Below are positions 54,245 to 62,242 of a stretch of DNA of 64,000 bases, in pieces (positions within the stretch are counted from its first letter, which is position 1; the number at the start of each line of letters is the position of its first letter). The notes below the pieces were generated by a model. It made no database searches, was not told the origin of the DNA, and saw nothing but the letters and a program-made list of their open reading frames with translations. Both the position numbers and the translations under genes were made by a program. This stretch comes from Leucobacter sp. OLIS6 (GTDB taxonomy: Bacteria > Actinomycetota > Actinomycetes > Actinomycetales > Microbacteriaceae): the NCBI RefSeq assembly GCF_002752355.1, contig NZ_MRAV01000002.1:56756-120755 (forward strand), in the 5' to 3' direction.

Positions 54245-55589
54245 GGTCATGGGCGTGCTCAACGTCACGCCCGACTCCTTCAGCGACGGGGGGCGCTTCG
54301 ACGCGCTCGACACGGCGATCGCCCGTGGGCGGGAGCTCGTCGCGCAGGGCGCCACCGTCGTCGACGTCGGCGGGGAGTCCACTCGTCCGGGAGCCGACGC
54401 GGTGCCTCCGGCCGAGGAGCAGCGCCGGGTCATCCCCGTGATCCGCGCCCTCGCCGAATCCGGAATCCGCGTCTCGATCGACACGATCCACGCCGAGAGC
54501 GCCGAGGCCGCGGTCGCGGCCGGCGCCTCGATCGTCAACGACGTCTCGGGCGGCCTGCACGACCCGCGCATGGCCGAGGCCGTTGCCGCGGCCGGCGCCG
54601 AATTCGCGATCGGGCATTGGCGGGGGATCCCCGACCCGGCGCACGGCCGATCCGGCTACGTCGACGTGGTCGGCGAGATCCGCGAGGCGCTGGCGCGCTC
54701 GGCGGAGCGCGCGGTCGCCGCGGGCGTCGACGCCCGGCGCATCATCCTCGATCCGGGTCTCGGCTTCGACAAGACCGCCGAGCAGGGCTGGCGGCTGCTC
54801 GCGCAGCTGCGCGAGCTCGGGGGACCCGAGGCGCGCATCCTCGTCGGCATCTCGCGCAAGCGGATGCTCGGCGAACTGCTCGACGCGCTGCCGGAGGCCG
54901 CCCGCGGGGCGGGCGGCCCGATGGCGCGCGACCTCGCGACCGCCGTCACGAGCGCCCTCGCCGTCCGCGCGGGGGCGTGGGGTGTTCGCGTGCACGACGT
55001 CCCGTCGACGGTCCAGGCGCTCGCCGTGGCCGGCGCCTGGAGCACCGCCGAGGAAACCGCGTCGGCGCAGGGACCCCCGGCGGTACCCGCTCCGTCGTCC
55101 GGCGCGGCAGTGCCCTCCTCGCCCGGTGCGGTCTCCCCGACGTCGTTCCGCGAGAGCCTGCGAAGTGCGGGATCCGATCCCGCGCAGGCACCCCGCTTCG
55201 ACGGCGACCTGATCCGTCTCACGGGGCTCGAGGTCCGCGCCCACCACGGCGTCTTCGACTTCGAGCGCGAGCAGGGCCAGCGGTTCCTCATCGACGCCGA
55301 GGTCTCGGTCGACCTCGGCGCTGCGGCGCGCAGCGATGAGCTGGCTCGCACCGTGCACTACGGCGAACTGGCCGAGGCGATCGCGGCGGCGGTCGAGCGG
55401 GACCCCGTGGACCTCATCGAGACGGTCGCCGAACGCGCGGCCGACGTCGCGCTGAGCTTCGACGGCGTGCGCGCCGTCCGGCTCACCGTACACAAGCCCG
55501 AGGCGCCCATCGACCTGCCCTTCGGCGACGTGTCGGTCACGGTCGTCCGCGCGGCGGCCGGGGTGCTCCCCGCGGGAGGTCTCGAATGA
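54237..55589 (+). CDS. fused dihydropteroate synthase - dihydroneopterin aldolase
   Basis: 450 residues, one uninterrupted frame. Residues 1 to ~270 are FolP: MGVLNVTPDSFSDGG, DVGGESTRPGA, SIDTIHAE, ILDPGLGFDKT and GISRKRML. A Pro/Ala/Ser-rich linker of about 45 residues (~275-322) leads to FolB at ~323-440: LTGLEVRAHHGVFDFEREQGQ, YGELAEAI and the catalytic Lys in LTVHKPEAPI. FolP and FolB are usually separate proteins; here two steps that flank FolK's step are joined. The next gene, folK, overlaps by 4 bp. Confidence 0.93.
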   Translation: MTEVMGVLNVTPDSFSDGGRFDALDTAIARGRELVAQGATVVDVGGESTRPGADAVPPAEEQRRVIPVIRALAESGIRVSIDTIHAESAEAAVAAGASIVNDVSGGLHDPRMAEAVAAAGAEFAIGHWRGIPDPAHGRSGYVDVVGEIREALARSAERAVAAGVDARRIILDPGLGFDKTAEQGWRLLAQLRELGGPEARILVGISRKRMLGELLDALPEAARGAGGPMARDLATAVTSALAVRAGAWGVRVHDVPSTVQALAVAGAWSTAEETASAQGPPAVPAPSSGAAVPSSPGAVSPTSFRESLRSAGSDPAQAPRFDGDLIRLTGLEVRAHHGVFDFEREQGQRFLIDAEVSVDLGAAARSDELARTVHYGELAEAIAAAVERDPVDLIETVAERAADVALSFDGVRAVRLTVHKPEAPIDLPFGDVSVTVVRAAAGVLPAGGLE

Positions 55590-56101
55590 TCGCCCAGCTC
55601 GTCCCCGTCGTGCTCGCCTTCGGCGCCAACCTCGGCGACCGCGGCGAGACCATCGCCGAAGCGCAGGCCGAGATCCTCGCGGCGCCGGGGGTCCTCAGCC
55701 TCAGCGCGTCGCCGCTGCGCGAGACGATCGCGCTCACGCTCGACGGCCCCGACCCCGACGCGCCCCGGTACATCAACGGGATCGCACTCGCCGAGACCAC
55801 GCTCGACCCGCACGCGCTGCTCGACCTGCTGCAGCGCATCGAATCGGAGCACGGGCGCACGCGAGACGTCCGCTGGGGCGACCGCACCCTCGACATCGAC
55901 CTGATCCTGTACGGCGGCCGCAGCATCCGCGACGACCGGCTCACCGTGCCGCACCCGCGCGCCCACGAGCGCGACTTCGTGCTGGCCCCCTGGCTCGACC
56001 TCGACCCGCACGCCGCACTGCCGGGGCACGGCACGGTCGCGGCGCTGCTCGACCGCATCGGCGATTCGACCACCCGGCTCGACGACGGAGGCGAGCGCTG
56101 A
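55586..56101 (+). CDS. folK: 6-hydroxymethyldihydropterin pyrophosphokinase
   Basis: 171 residues. FGANLGDRGETI near the start, then GRTRDVRWGDRTLDIDLILYGG and LTVPHPRAHERDFVLAPW are the HPPK signature. It provides the substrate for the FolP half of the upstream fusion. ATGA overlap with that gene and one-base overlap (TGATG) with the DUF3180 gene. Confidence 0.95.
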   Translation: MIAQLVPVVLAFGANLGDRGETIAEAQAEILAAPGVLSLSASPLRETIALTLDGPDPDAPRYINGIALAETTLDPHALLDLLQRIESEHGRTRDVRWGDRTLDIDLILYGGRSIRDDRLTVPHPRAHERDFVLAPWLDLDPHAALPGHGTVAALLDRIGDSTTRLDDGGER

Positions 56102-56655
56102 TGCGGCGGGAGCATCGCACCTCGTGGATCTGGCTGCTCGTCTTCGGCGTCGTCGGAGCCGGCGTCGGCGCGCTCGTGCAGGCGCAGCGCTCCGCCGTCG
56201 GCGTCCCGCCGCTCGTCCCGCCGCTATCGCTCTCGGCCACACTCACCGTGCTCGCCGGGGTGCTGCTGGTGCTCGGCATCCTGCTGCGCCGGGCCGTGAC
56301 GCATCGGGCCGAACGCATGGTCAACCCGTTCCACGCCGTCCGCCTGCTCGCCGCGTCGCGCGCCTCCCAGTTCGTGGGCGCGCTGTTCGGCGGCTTCGGG
56401 CTCGGCGCCCTGCTGCCGCTCGGCGCACGCAGCGTGCCCGCGCCGGGCGCGACCTGGGCACCGATCCTCGCGACCGCGATCACCGGCGCGGTGCTGCTGG
56501 GCGTCGGGCTCCTGGTCGAGCACTGGTGCCGCGTTCCGCCGAGCGACGACGAGGACGGTGAGGGCAGCGGCGGCGGGCCCGGCGGGGGAGCTGCCGGCCG
56601 GCCGGGCGAGGAGCCCGCGCCGCACGCCACCCGAACCCGGCCCCGCGACATCTGA
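56101..56655 (+). CDS. DUF3180 membrane protein
   Basis: 184 residues with four hydrophobic helices (~8-28, ~45-65, ~95-120, ~122-142) and a disordered acidic/Gly/Pro tail. SATLTVLAGVLLVLGILLRRAV, then NPFHAVRLLAASRASQFVGALFGGFGLGAL, is typical of DUF3180, found after folK in actinobacteria. Function unknown. Confidence 0.85.
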   Translation: MRREHRTSWIWLLVFGVVGAGVGALVQAQRSAVGVPPLVPPLSLSATLTVLAGVLLVLGILLRRAVTHRAERMVNPFHAVRLLAASRASQFVGALFGGFGLGALLPLGARSVPAPGATWAPILATAITGAVLLGVGLLVEHWCRVPPSDDEDGEGSGGGPGGGAAGRPGEEPAPHATRTRPRDI

Positions 56656-56975
56656 GCCGGGGCGCTCGGCGCTCGGCACCGTGTGCTCAGCGCATGCGGG
56701 TCTGGCGCATGCGGTCCCGCGGGCTCGTGGGCGGATGCTTCGTCGGGTCGAGGACCGGGGCACCTGTCGAAGACCGGGGAAAACCTCGCAAGTTCGCCCG
56801 GCACTCGGCAGTCGGCCCGGCCCTCGACAGTCGGCGCGTTCCTCGAAGCGGTGCCGAGAGTGCCGCGCCGAACCGGACCTCCCCGAAGAGGCCCGAACCT
56901 CCCCGAATCGCGCCGAATCGCACCGAAGCGAGCCGGGACCGGGGCCGCGCACCGGGTTCGCCGTAGAGTGGGAGC
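56656..56975. other. 320-bp non-coding gap with short degenerate repeats
   Basis: No supported gene. It holds short near-repeats: GAACCTCCCCGAA twice (56873-56918 region), GTCGAAGACCGGGG/GTCGAGGACCGGGG, CTCGGCAGTCGGC/CTCGACAGTCGGC and GCGCATGCGG/TGGCGCATGCGG. A TAGAGT -10 lies at 56964-56969. The mixture could be a decayed gene or transcription-control region; nothing decides. Confidence 0.4.
56964..56969 (+). promoter_or_regulatory. -10 box, leaderless start of PH-domain gene
   Basis: TAGAGT, six nucleotides, then GTG at 56976. Confidence 0.5.
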
Positions 56976-57521
56976 GTGACAGAACCGGCGTATTCAGCAT
57001 CTCCATCCGATCAGCCCGTCGCCCGCCACGGTGCCGCGAGCGGGACCGGCGCGACCGCGTGGTTGCGGGTCTCGCCGAAGTACGCCTGGGTCGACCTGGT
57101 CGGCAACCTGATCCCCGTCGTGATCGCGGGCGGTGCCGCCTACGTGATTCCGACCTACATCCGCAGCGATGTCCCCGTGCTCGTCGTCATCGCGCTGGCC
57201 GTCGTCGCGGTCGCGTTCCTCGTGAACGCGATCCTCGCCTTCCGCCGCGTGCGCGCCATGGGGTACGCGCTGCGCGAGGACGACCTCGTGTTCCGGCGCG
57301 GCATCATGTTCGAGCGCGTGGTCGCGGTGCCCTACGGTCGCCTGCAGCTGGTCGACGTGACCCGCGGACCGCTCCTGCGCGCGCTCGGGCTCGCGAACCT
57401 CAAGTTCGTCACCGCGGCCGCGGCGACGGGCATCGCCCTGCCCGGCCTCGTCGACGCCGACGCCGAGGCGCTGCGCGACGAGCTGATCCGGCTCGCCGAG
57501 TCTCGGCGGTCGGGGCTGTGA
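56976..57521 (+). CDS. bacterial PH-domain membrane protein (YdbS-like)
   Basis: 181 residues. After a polar N-terminus come two hydrophobic helices (~42-62, ~68-90) and a bacterial PH (bPH2) domain with GYALREDDLVFRRGIMFERVVAVPYGRLQLVDVTRGPLLRALGLANLKF. Leaderless GTG start; 4-bp GTGA overlap with the next PH-domain gene. The YdbS/YdbT pair has been linked to envelope stress or bacteriocin resistance in other bacteria, but the role here is unknown. Confidence 0.85.
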   Translation: MTEPAYSASPSDQPVARHGAASGTGATAWLRVSPKYAWVDLVGNLIPVVIAGGAAYVIPTYIRSDVPVLVVIALAVVAVAFLVNAILAFRRVRAMGYALREDDLVFRRGIMFERVVAVPYGRLQLVDVTRGPLLRALGLANLKFVTAAAATGIALPGLVDADAEALRDELIRLAESRRSGL

Positions 57522-59209
57522 GCGATCCCGCAGGCGCGGCTCGCCCGGCCGGCCCGGCGCAGCCCACGGGCGGAGCCCCGGCGCAGCCCGCGATCCCGAG
57601 CGACGGTGAGTGGCGGCGGCTCCACCCGCTCTCGCCGCTGCTGCGCGGCGGACTCTTCGTGCTCGTGCTGTTCGGCATCATCGTCGCGAATCTGCGCGAC
57701 CAGCTGATCAGTCTGGTCATCGGCAACTCGAGCTGGAACCAGAGCCCCGAGAACGGCGGCATCGACTACATCCTCGAGCACGGGCTCGTGGTCGTGGCGC
57801 TGCTGGTCGTCGCGGGGATCATCGCGCTGGTGATCCTGTTCTCCTGGCTGTCGTACCGCTTCGCGCAGTTCCGCATCGCCGACGACGCGGTCGAGCTGCG
57901 CCGCGGTGTCCTGTTCAAGCAGCACCGCCGGGCGCCGCTCGATCGGATCCAGGCGGTCGATCTGCAGCGGCAGCTGCTGGCCCGTGTGCTCGGACTCACC
58001 CAGGTCGAGGTGCAGACCGCGGGCCAGGGCGGCAAGCTGACGCTCGCCTACCTCGGACACCGCGATGCGCAGGCCGTGCGCGAGCAGATCCTCCGTCTGG
58101 TCCGCGCGCAGACCGCCGGCGCCGTGAGCCCGGATCCAGCAGCGGGCCCTGCCGGCGCGGGTGCTGCCGGGATGGCGGACGCGACCGGGACCGCGACCGC
58201 GGACGCGCAGCCCGGATCCCGCCTGCGGAACGCGCTCGATCTCGAGTCGCGCGTCACCGACTTCGCCGACGACGACGTCGACCAGGGCGCGCGCATGTCG
58301 GGCACGCTCGTCACGGTGCCGCTCGGACGCCTGATCGGCAGCATCGTGCTCGGCTGGGGCTTCCTGGTCGCGATCGTGCTGGTGGGCGTGATCGGCGGCT
58401 TCGTGATCGCCGGCCATCCGGCGGCGCTCGCGGGCCTGGTCCCGATCGTCATCGCCTCGGTCGCGGTGATCGTGAGCCACTTCAACCGCGGTTTCGGTTT
58501 CACGCTCTCGCGCTCGGACGACGCGATCCGGATCGGCGCGGGCCTCACCGCGACACGCACCGAGACCATCCCGTTCGCGCGGGTGCACGCCGTCGACGTA
58601 CGGCAGCCGCTGCTCTGGAAGCCGTTCGGCTGGTGGCAGGTGCGGATCACCCTCGCAGGCAACGCGAGCAACGGATCGGACGGCCAGAAGGTCGCCGGGA
58701 TCGTGCTGCCCGTCGGCACGCTCGACGACGCGGTGCGCGTGACGCAGACGATCCTGGGCGACCGGGACTTCTTCGCGGTGAGCGGCGGCGGCGCCGAAGG
58801 GCCGCTCTCGTACGCCGTGCTGCGGGACGGGATCGCGGGTGCGGGCGGCGGCTACCTCGGTGCCGGGCCGCGCAGCGGGCTCGTGCTCTGGGCCGCGCGT
58901 CGGCGCACCGGGATCGCGGTGACCGAGCCGGGACCGGGATCGCCGCACACGCTCGCGCTGATCCGCCGCGGTGTGCTCACCCGCGGGTACGCCCTCGTGC
59001 CGCTCGCCCGTGCCCAGTCGGTGCTGCTGCACCGCACGTTCTTCCACCGCGTGCTGGGCCTCGCCCGCGTGCGAGTGCACACGGTGTTCGGGCCCGTGCC
59101 GACCGAGATCGCGGGACTCGAGCTCGACCACGCGCGCCGGTTGTTCGAGCAGCTCGCGGCTCAGGCCGTGGCGGCGCAGCGAGACGACGTCGCCGGGGCC
59201 CCGCGATGA
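57518..59209 (+). CDS. multi-PH-domain membrane protein (YdbT-like)
   Basis: 563 residues. Four to six hydrophobic helices alternate with bPH2 domains: FRIADDAVELRRGVLFKQHRRAPLDRIQAVDLQRQLLARVLGLTQVEVQTAG, FTLSRSDDAIRIGAGLTATRTETIPFARVHAVDVRQPLL, and a third near the C-terminus (LIRRGVLTRGYALVPLARAQSVLL). The internal repetition is typical of YdbT. Cotranscribed with the YdbS-like gene. Confidence 0.87.
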   Translation: MSDPAGAARPAGPAQPTGGAPAQPAIPSDGEWRRLHPLSPLLRGGLFVLVLFGIIVANLRDQLISLVIGNSSWNQSPENGGIDYILEHGLVVVALLVVAGIIALVILFSWLSYRFAQFRIADDAVELRRGVLFKQHRRAPLDRIQAVDLQRQLLARVLGLTQVEVQTAGQGGKLTLAYLGHRDAQAVREQILRLVRAQTAGAVSPDPAAGPAGAGAAGMADATGTATADAQPGSRLRNALDLESRVTDFADDDVDQGARMSGTLVTVPLGRLIGSIVLGWGFLVAIVLVGVIGGFVIAGHPAALAGLVPIVIASVAVIVSHFNRGFGFTLSRSDDAIRIGAGLTATRTETIPFARVHAVDVRQPLLWKPFGWWQVRITLAGNASNGSDGQKVAGIVLPVGTLDDAVRVTQTILGDRDFFAVSGGGAEGPLSYAVLRDGIAGAGGGYLGAGPRSGLVLWAARRRTGIAVTEPGPGSPHTLALIRRGVLTRGYALVPLARAQSVLLHRTFFHRVLGLARVRVHTVFGPVPTEIAGLELDHARRLFEQLAAQAVAAQRDDVAGAPR

Positions 59210-59907
59210 GCGAGACCCGGCGCGACGGGCGGCTCGGCATCGGGATCGTCGGTGCGGGCCGCGTAGGTCCCGTGCTCGGCAACGCGCTCGCCGGGGCCGG
59301 GCACGCGATCACGGGGATCTCGGCCGTCAGCGACGAGAGCCGAGAGCGCGCGGAGGCCATGCTGCCCGGCGTCCCGGTGCTCGACGTGCCGGAGGTCGTG
59401 CGCCGTTCCGAGCTCGTGCTGTTCGCGATCCCCGGCGACGAGCTCCCCGGCCTCGTGCGCGGGCTCACCGAGACCGGCGCGTGGCAGCCGGGCCAGCTCG
59501 CCGTGCACACCGCGCCCGAGCACGGCTACGGCGTGTTCGCACCCGCGCTCGCGACGGGCGTGATTCCGCTCGCCCTGCACCCGGCGCTCGTCTTCACCGG
59601 CACGAGCCTCGACCTGACCCGGCTCGCCGAATCGACGATCGCGGTCACGGCCCCCGCGCCGGTGCTGCCGATCGGGCAGGCGCTCGCGGTCGAGATGGGC
59701 GCCGAGCCCGTCGTGGTCGCCGAGCGTGATCGGCCGGCGTACGCCGAGGCGCTCGCCGCTGCGCGGGAATTCTCGAGCGCGGTGGTGCGGCAGGCGCTCG
59801 AAGCGCTCGACGGGATCGGCCTCGAGCAGCCCGACCGGGTGATCGGCGGCCTCGTCCGCGCCTCGGTCGAGGAAGCGCTCGCGCGGGCCGTACCGCGGGT
59901 CGAGTAG
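59206..59907 (+). CDS. Rossmann-like/DUF2520 domain protein
   Basis: 233 residues. N-terminal GIGIVGAGRVGPVLGNALAGAGH dinucleotide-binding motif, then VLFAIPGDELPGLVRGL and the conserved VHTAPEHGYGVFAPA and PLALHPALVFTGT of DUF2520-type proteins. In related genomes it commonly precedes panC, which is absent here. ATGA overlap with the PH-domain gene. Confidence 0.85.
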   Translation: MSETRRDGRLGIGIVGAGRVGPVLGNALAGAGHAITGISAVSDESRERAEAMLPGVPVLDVPEVVRRSELVLFAIPGDELPGLVRGLTETGAWQPGQLAVHTAPEHGYGVFAPALATGVIPLALHPALVFTGTSLDLTRLAESTIAVTAPAPVLPIGQALAVEMGAEPVVVAERDRPAYAEALAAAREFSSAVVRQALEALDGIGLEQPDRVIGGLVRASVEEALARAVPRVE

Positions 59908-59956
59908 GCGGGGTTCGCGGGGCCGCGGCGCTGGGGGGCCGCGGCGCGGTCGTGCC

Positions 59957-61144
59957 TCAGTCCCGGCGGCGGACCGTCGCGCAGGCGGCCGACAGCGCTG
60001 CCGCTGCGGCGACGGTGACCGCCATGGGCAGCGCGGTGGTCTCGCCCCAGAGCCCGACCAGCGGGGCGGCTGCCCCGCCGAGAGCGAACTGCGCGGTGCC
60101 GATCAGCGCGGACCCCGATCCGCGTGCGCTCCCGGCGCGGGCGAGCGCGAGGGCGCTCGCGTTCGACATGGTGAGACCCGTGCCGCCCGTGAGCACGAAC
60201 GCGCAGGCGATGAAGCCGGGGATCGAGAGCGCGTCGGAGAGCACGAGCGTCAGCATGCCGAGCCCGCCGAGCACGAGCAGGCCGGATCCCACGGCGAGCA
60301 TGCGCGCCGGGCCCACCCGCGGGGCGAGACGGGCGTTCACCAGGTTCGCGATGAGCAGGGCGGACGCGCCGGCGGCGAACGAGAGCGCGTACTCGACGGG
60401 GGTCATGCGCAGGATCCGCTGGCCGATGAACGGCGACGCCGAGATGTAGGAGATCATCGCGGTGAACGACAGCGCGAACGCGAGCGTGAGTGCGACGAAG
60501 CCGCGATCCCGGATCAGTTCTCCGAAGGGCCGCAGGGCGGCGCCGACGCCGTGCGGGCGCCGCTGCTCGACGGGCAGCGACTCGGGCACCCGGCGCCAGG
60601 CGAGCAGGAGCATGAGCGTCGAGATGACGGCGAGTACCGCGAGCACGCCGCGCCAGTCCCAGAGCCGATGTGCGAAGCCGCCGAGCACGGGCGCGATCAT
60701 GGGGCCGAGCCCGACCACCATCGCGATGAGGCTCAGGGCGCGCACCGCGGTGTCGCCCGTGCTGAGGTCCGCGGCGATGGCGCGCGAGAGCACGATGCCG
60801 ACGGCGCCCGAGACGCCCTGCAGCAGGCGGAGGGCGATCAGGGTGCCGATGTCCTGCACGAACACCGTCGCGATTCCGGTGAGCGCGAATACCGCGAAGC
60901 CCGCGAGCAGCACGGGGCGGCGGCCGAGGGAATCGGAGAGCGGGCCGAGCAGGAGTTGCCCGAGGCCGACACCGAAGAAGAACAGCGAGAGCGTGAGCTG
61001 CACGGACGACGCCGAGGCGTGCAGTTCGCTCGCGATGCTCGGGATCGACGGGATGTAGAGGTCGGTGGCGACCGCGCTCACGGCTGCGAGGAGGCCGAGC
61101 GCGGCGAGGAGTCCCGGAGTCAGGCGGGGTTGCGCAGTGCTCAC
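59957..61144 (-). CDS. Bcr/CflA-type MFS drug-resistance transporter
   Basis: 395 residues, 12 helices. First helix region AVATDLYIPSIPSIASELHAS and the loop 2-3 motif GPLSDSLGRRPVLL are characteristic of the Bcr/CflA subfamily of proton-driven drug exporters. GTG 61144 is chosen because AAGGAGG lies 6-7 nt upstream. It is divergent from an unknown gene, with a perfect 12-bp palindrome at the shared promoters. Confidence 0.9.
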   Translation of the reverse strand: MSTAQPRLTPGLLAALGLLAAVSAVATDLYIPSIPSIASELHASASSVQLTLSLFFFGVGLGQLLLGPLSDSLGRRPVLLAGFAVFALTGIATVFVQDIGTLIALRLLQGVSGAVGIVLSRAIAADLSTGDTAVRALSLIAMVVGLGPMIAPVLGGFAHRLWDWRGVLAVLAVISTLMLLLAWRRVPESLPVEQRRPHGVGAALRPFGELIRDRGFVALTLAFALSFTAMISYISASPFIGQRILRMTPVEYALSFAAGASALLIANLVNARLAPRVGPARMLAVGSGLLVLGGLGMLTLVLSDALSIPGFIACAFVLTGGTGLTMSNASALALARAGSARGSGSALIGTAQFALGGAAAPLVGLWGETTALPMAVTVAAAAALSAACATVRRRD

Positions 61145-61181
61145 GGTGCTCCTCCTTCGGCGGCCCACCCGCTCGACTGAA

Positions 61182-61193
61182 ATCGTATACGAT
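61182..61193. promoter_or_regulatory. GTATAC-centred operator in divergent promoter
   Basis: ATCGTATACGAT, a perfect 12-bp palindrome. It contains TACGAT -10 boxes on both strands (61188-61193 plus, 61182-61187 minus), so one bound protein would block both transcripts. GTATAC-centred palindromes are typical of GntR-family sites, but no GntR gene is in the window. Confidence 0.6.
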
Positions 61194-61234
61194 CATCCGC
61201 GAGCGACCGGGTCTTCGGCGCCGGAGGGGAATCC

Positions 61235-62173
61235 ATGCCGCAGTACTACCCGTCACCGCGGGAGATCCTGACAAACGACCTGCTCACCGAATCGGTGGAC
61301 ACGATGTCCGGGACCCATTCGACACGGCACGCCTCCTTCGCAGCGCTGGCGAAGGCGCCGACGCCGGCCACAGTGTGGGAAGCCATCCACGGTGTCATGG
61401 AACAGATGCACTACTTCCACCTGAACGATCCGGAGCTGGAGCAGTGGGCGACGTCCGAGGAGGTCGAGAGCGTCCGCACCGGGCTGGCCGAACTCGGTAT
61501 CTCCGCCGAATGGAGCGCGCCGTTCGCTCCGGAGCGGCAGCGGATTGTGCGCATGAAGCACTCCGGCGAACCGCTTCCGGACGCGGACCCGTATCCCGGC
61601 GACCCGCGACCCCGCCTCGTCGAGTTCATGGCCGACGCCCGAAGGCCCCACGGGGTCTGGTGGACGCCTCCCCTGACCTATCACGTGCAGCAGACGAGCA
61701 GCCCGCTCCCGACGCTCCCCGCTTCCGACCTGCTCGGCGGGGAGGACGACTTCAGCGCCGTCACCGCGAACGTCCGACCGGCGCTCCGCGCCACGGGAGA
61801 CCTGAAGGTCAAGGAGATCGATTCCGTCGCCGACTGGCTCGACCTCGTGCGCTCGGCGCCGGCCGATGTGACGCGCTCGCGGGCGAACTCCTGGGGAATG
61901 CTCGAGCCGGGTCTCCGCTGGGTGATCCCGGACTGGGTCGCGCTCGCCGGGAGGTACGACGCGATCCATCTGACCGTCAACGGCTACCTCGACCTCTCCT
62001 GCGTCCCCATCGAGACCGCGCCCGGTGAACGGACGATGGTCGTGGGCTGGGGTCCGGAGGAGACCTACTGGCTGCGCGAGCCGAAGCTCGAGTGGGGCGA
62101 GCAGTTCCGGGCCTACCGGTACGGGCCCGCGAGCTGGGGCCGGACGCCTGAGGAGTCGGACGGGCTCGCGTAG
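61235..62173 (+). CDS. protein of unknown function
   Basis: 312 residues, soluble, rich in Trp, Glu and Pro, without signal peptide, helix pattern or known motif. Segments such as VWEAIHGVMEQMHYFHLNDPELEQWA, GVWWTPPLTYHV and YGPASWGRTPEESDGLA suggest a globular alpha/beta protein. GGAGGGG precedes ATG 61235, fixing the start. It shares a palindromic promoter with the Bcr/CflA-like exporter. It might be a toxin, immunity or enzyme of an accessory unit, but no function is assigned. Confidence 0.75.
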   Translation: MPQYYPSPREILTNDLLTESVDTMSGTHSTRHASFAALAKAPTPATVWEAIHGVMEQMHYFHLNDPELEQWATSEEVESVRTGLAELGISAEWSAPFAPERQRIVRMKHSGEPLPDADPYPGDPRPRLVEFMADARRPHGVWWTPPLTYHVQQTSSPLPTLPASDLLGGEDDFSAVTANVRPALRATGDLKVKEIDSVADWLDLVRSAPADVTRSRANSWGMLEPGLRWVIPDWVALAGRYDAIHLTVNGYLDLSCVPIETAPGERTMVVGWGPEETYWLREPKLEWGEQFRAYRYGPASWGRTPEESDGLA

Positions 62174-62176
62174 ACT
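62171..62176 (+). promoter_or_regulatory. -10 box of lysS
   Basis: TAGACT, six nucleotides, then an in-frame GTG at 62183. Either a leaderless lysS with 20 extra residues or a 60-nt leader to ATG 62243. Confidence 0.5.
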
Positions 62177-62242
62177 GATCCGGTGCGCCCGGGCCGGGTC
62201 CCGCGCGCCGCATCAGAGCACAGCATGGAGGATCCCGCCCAA

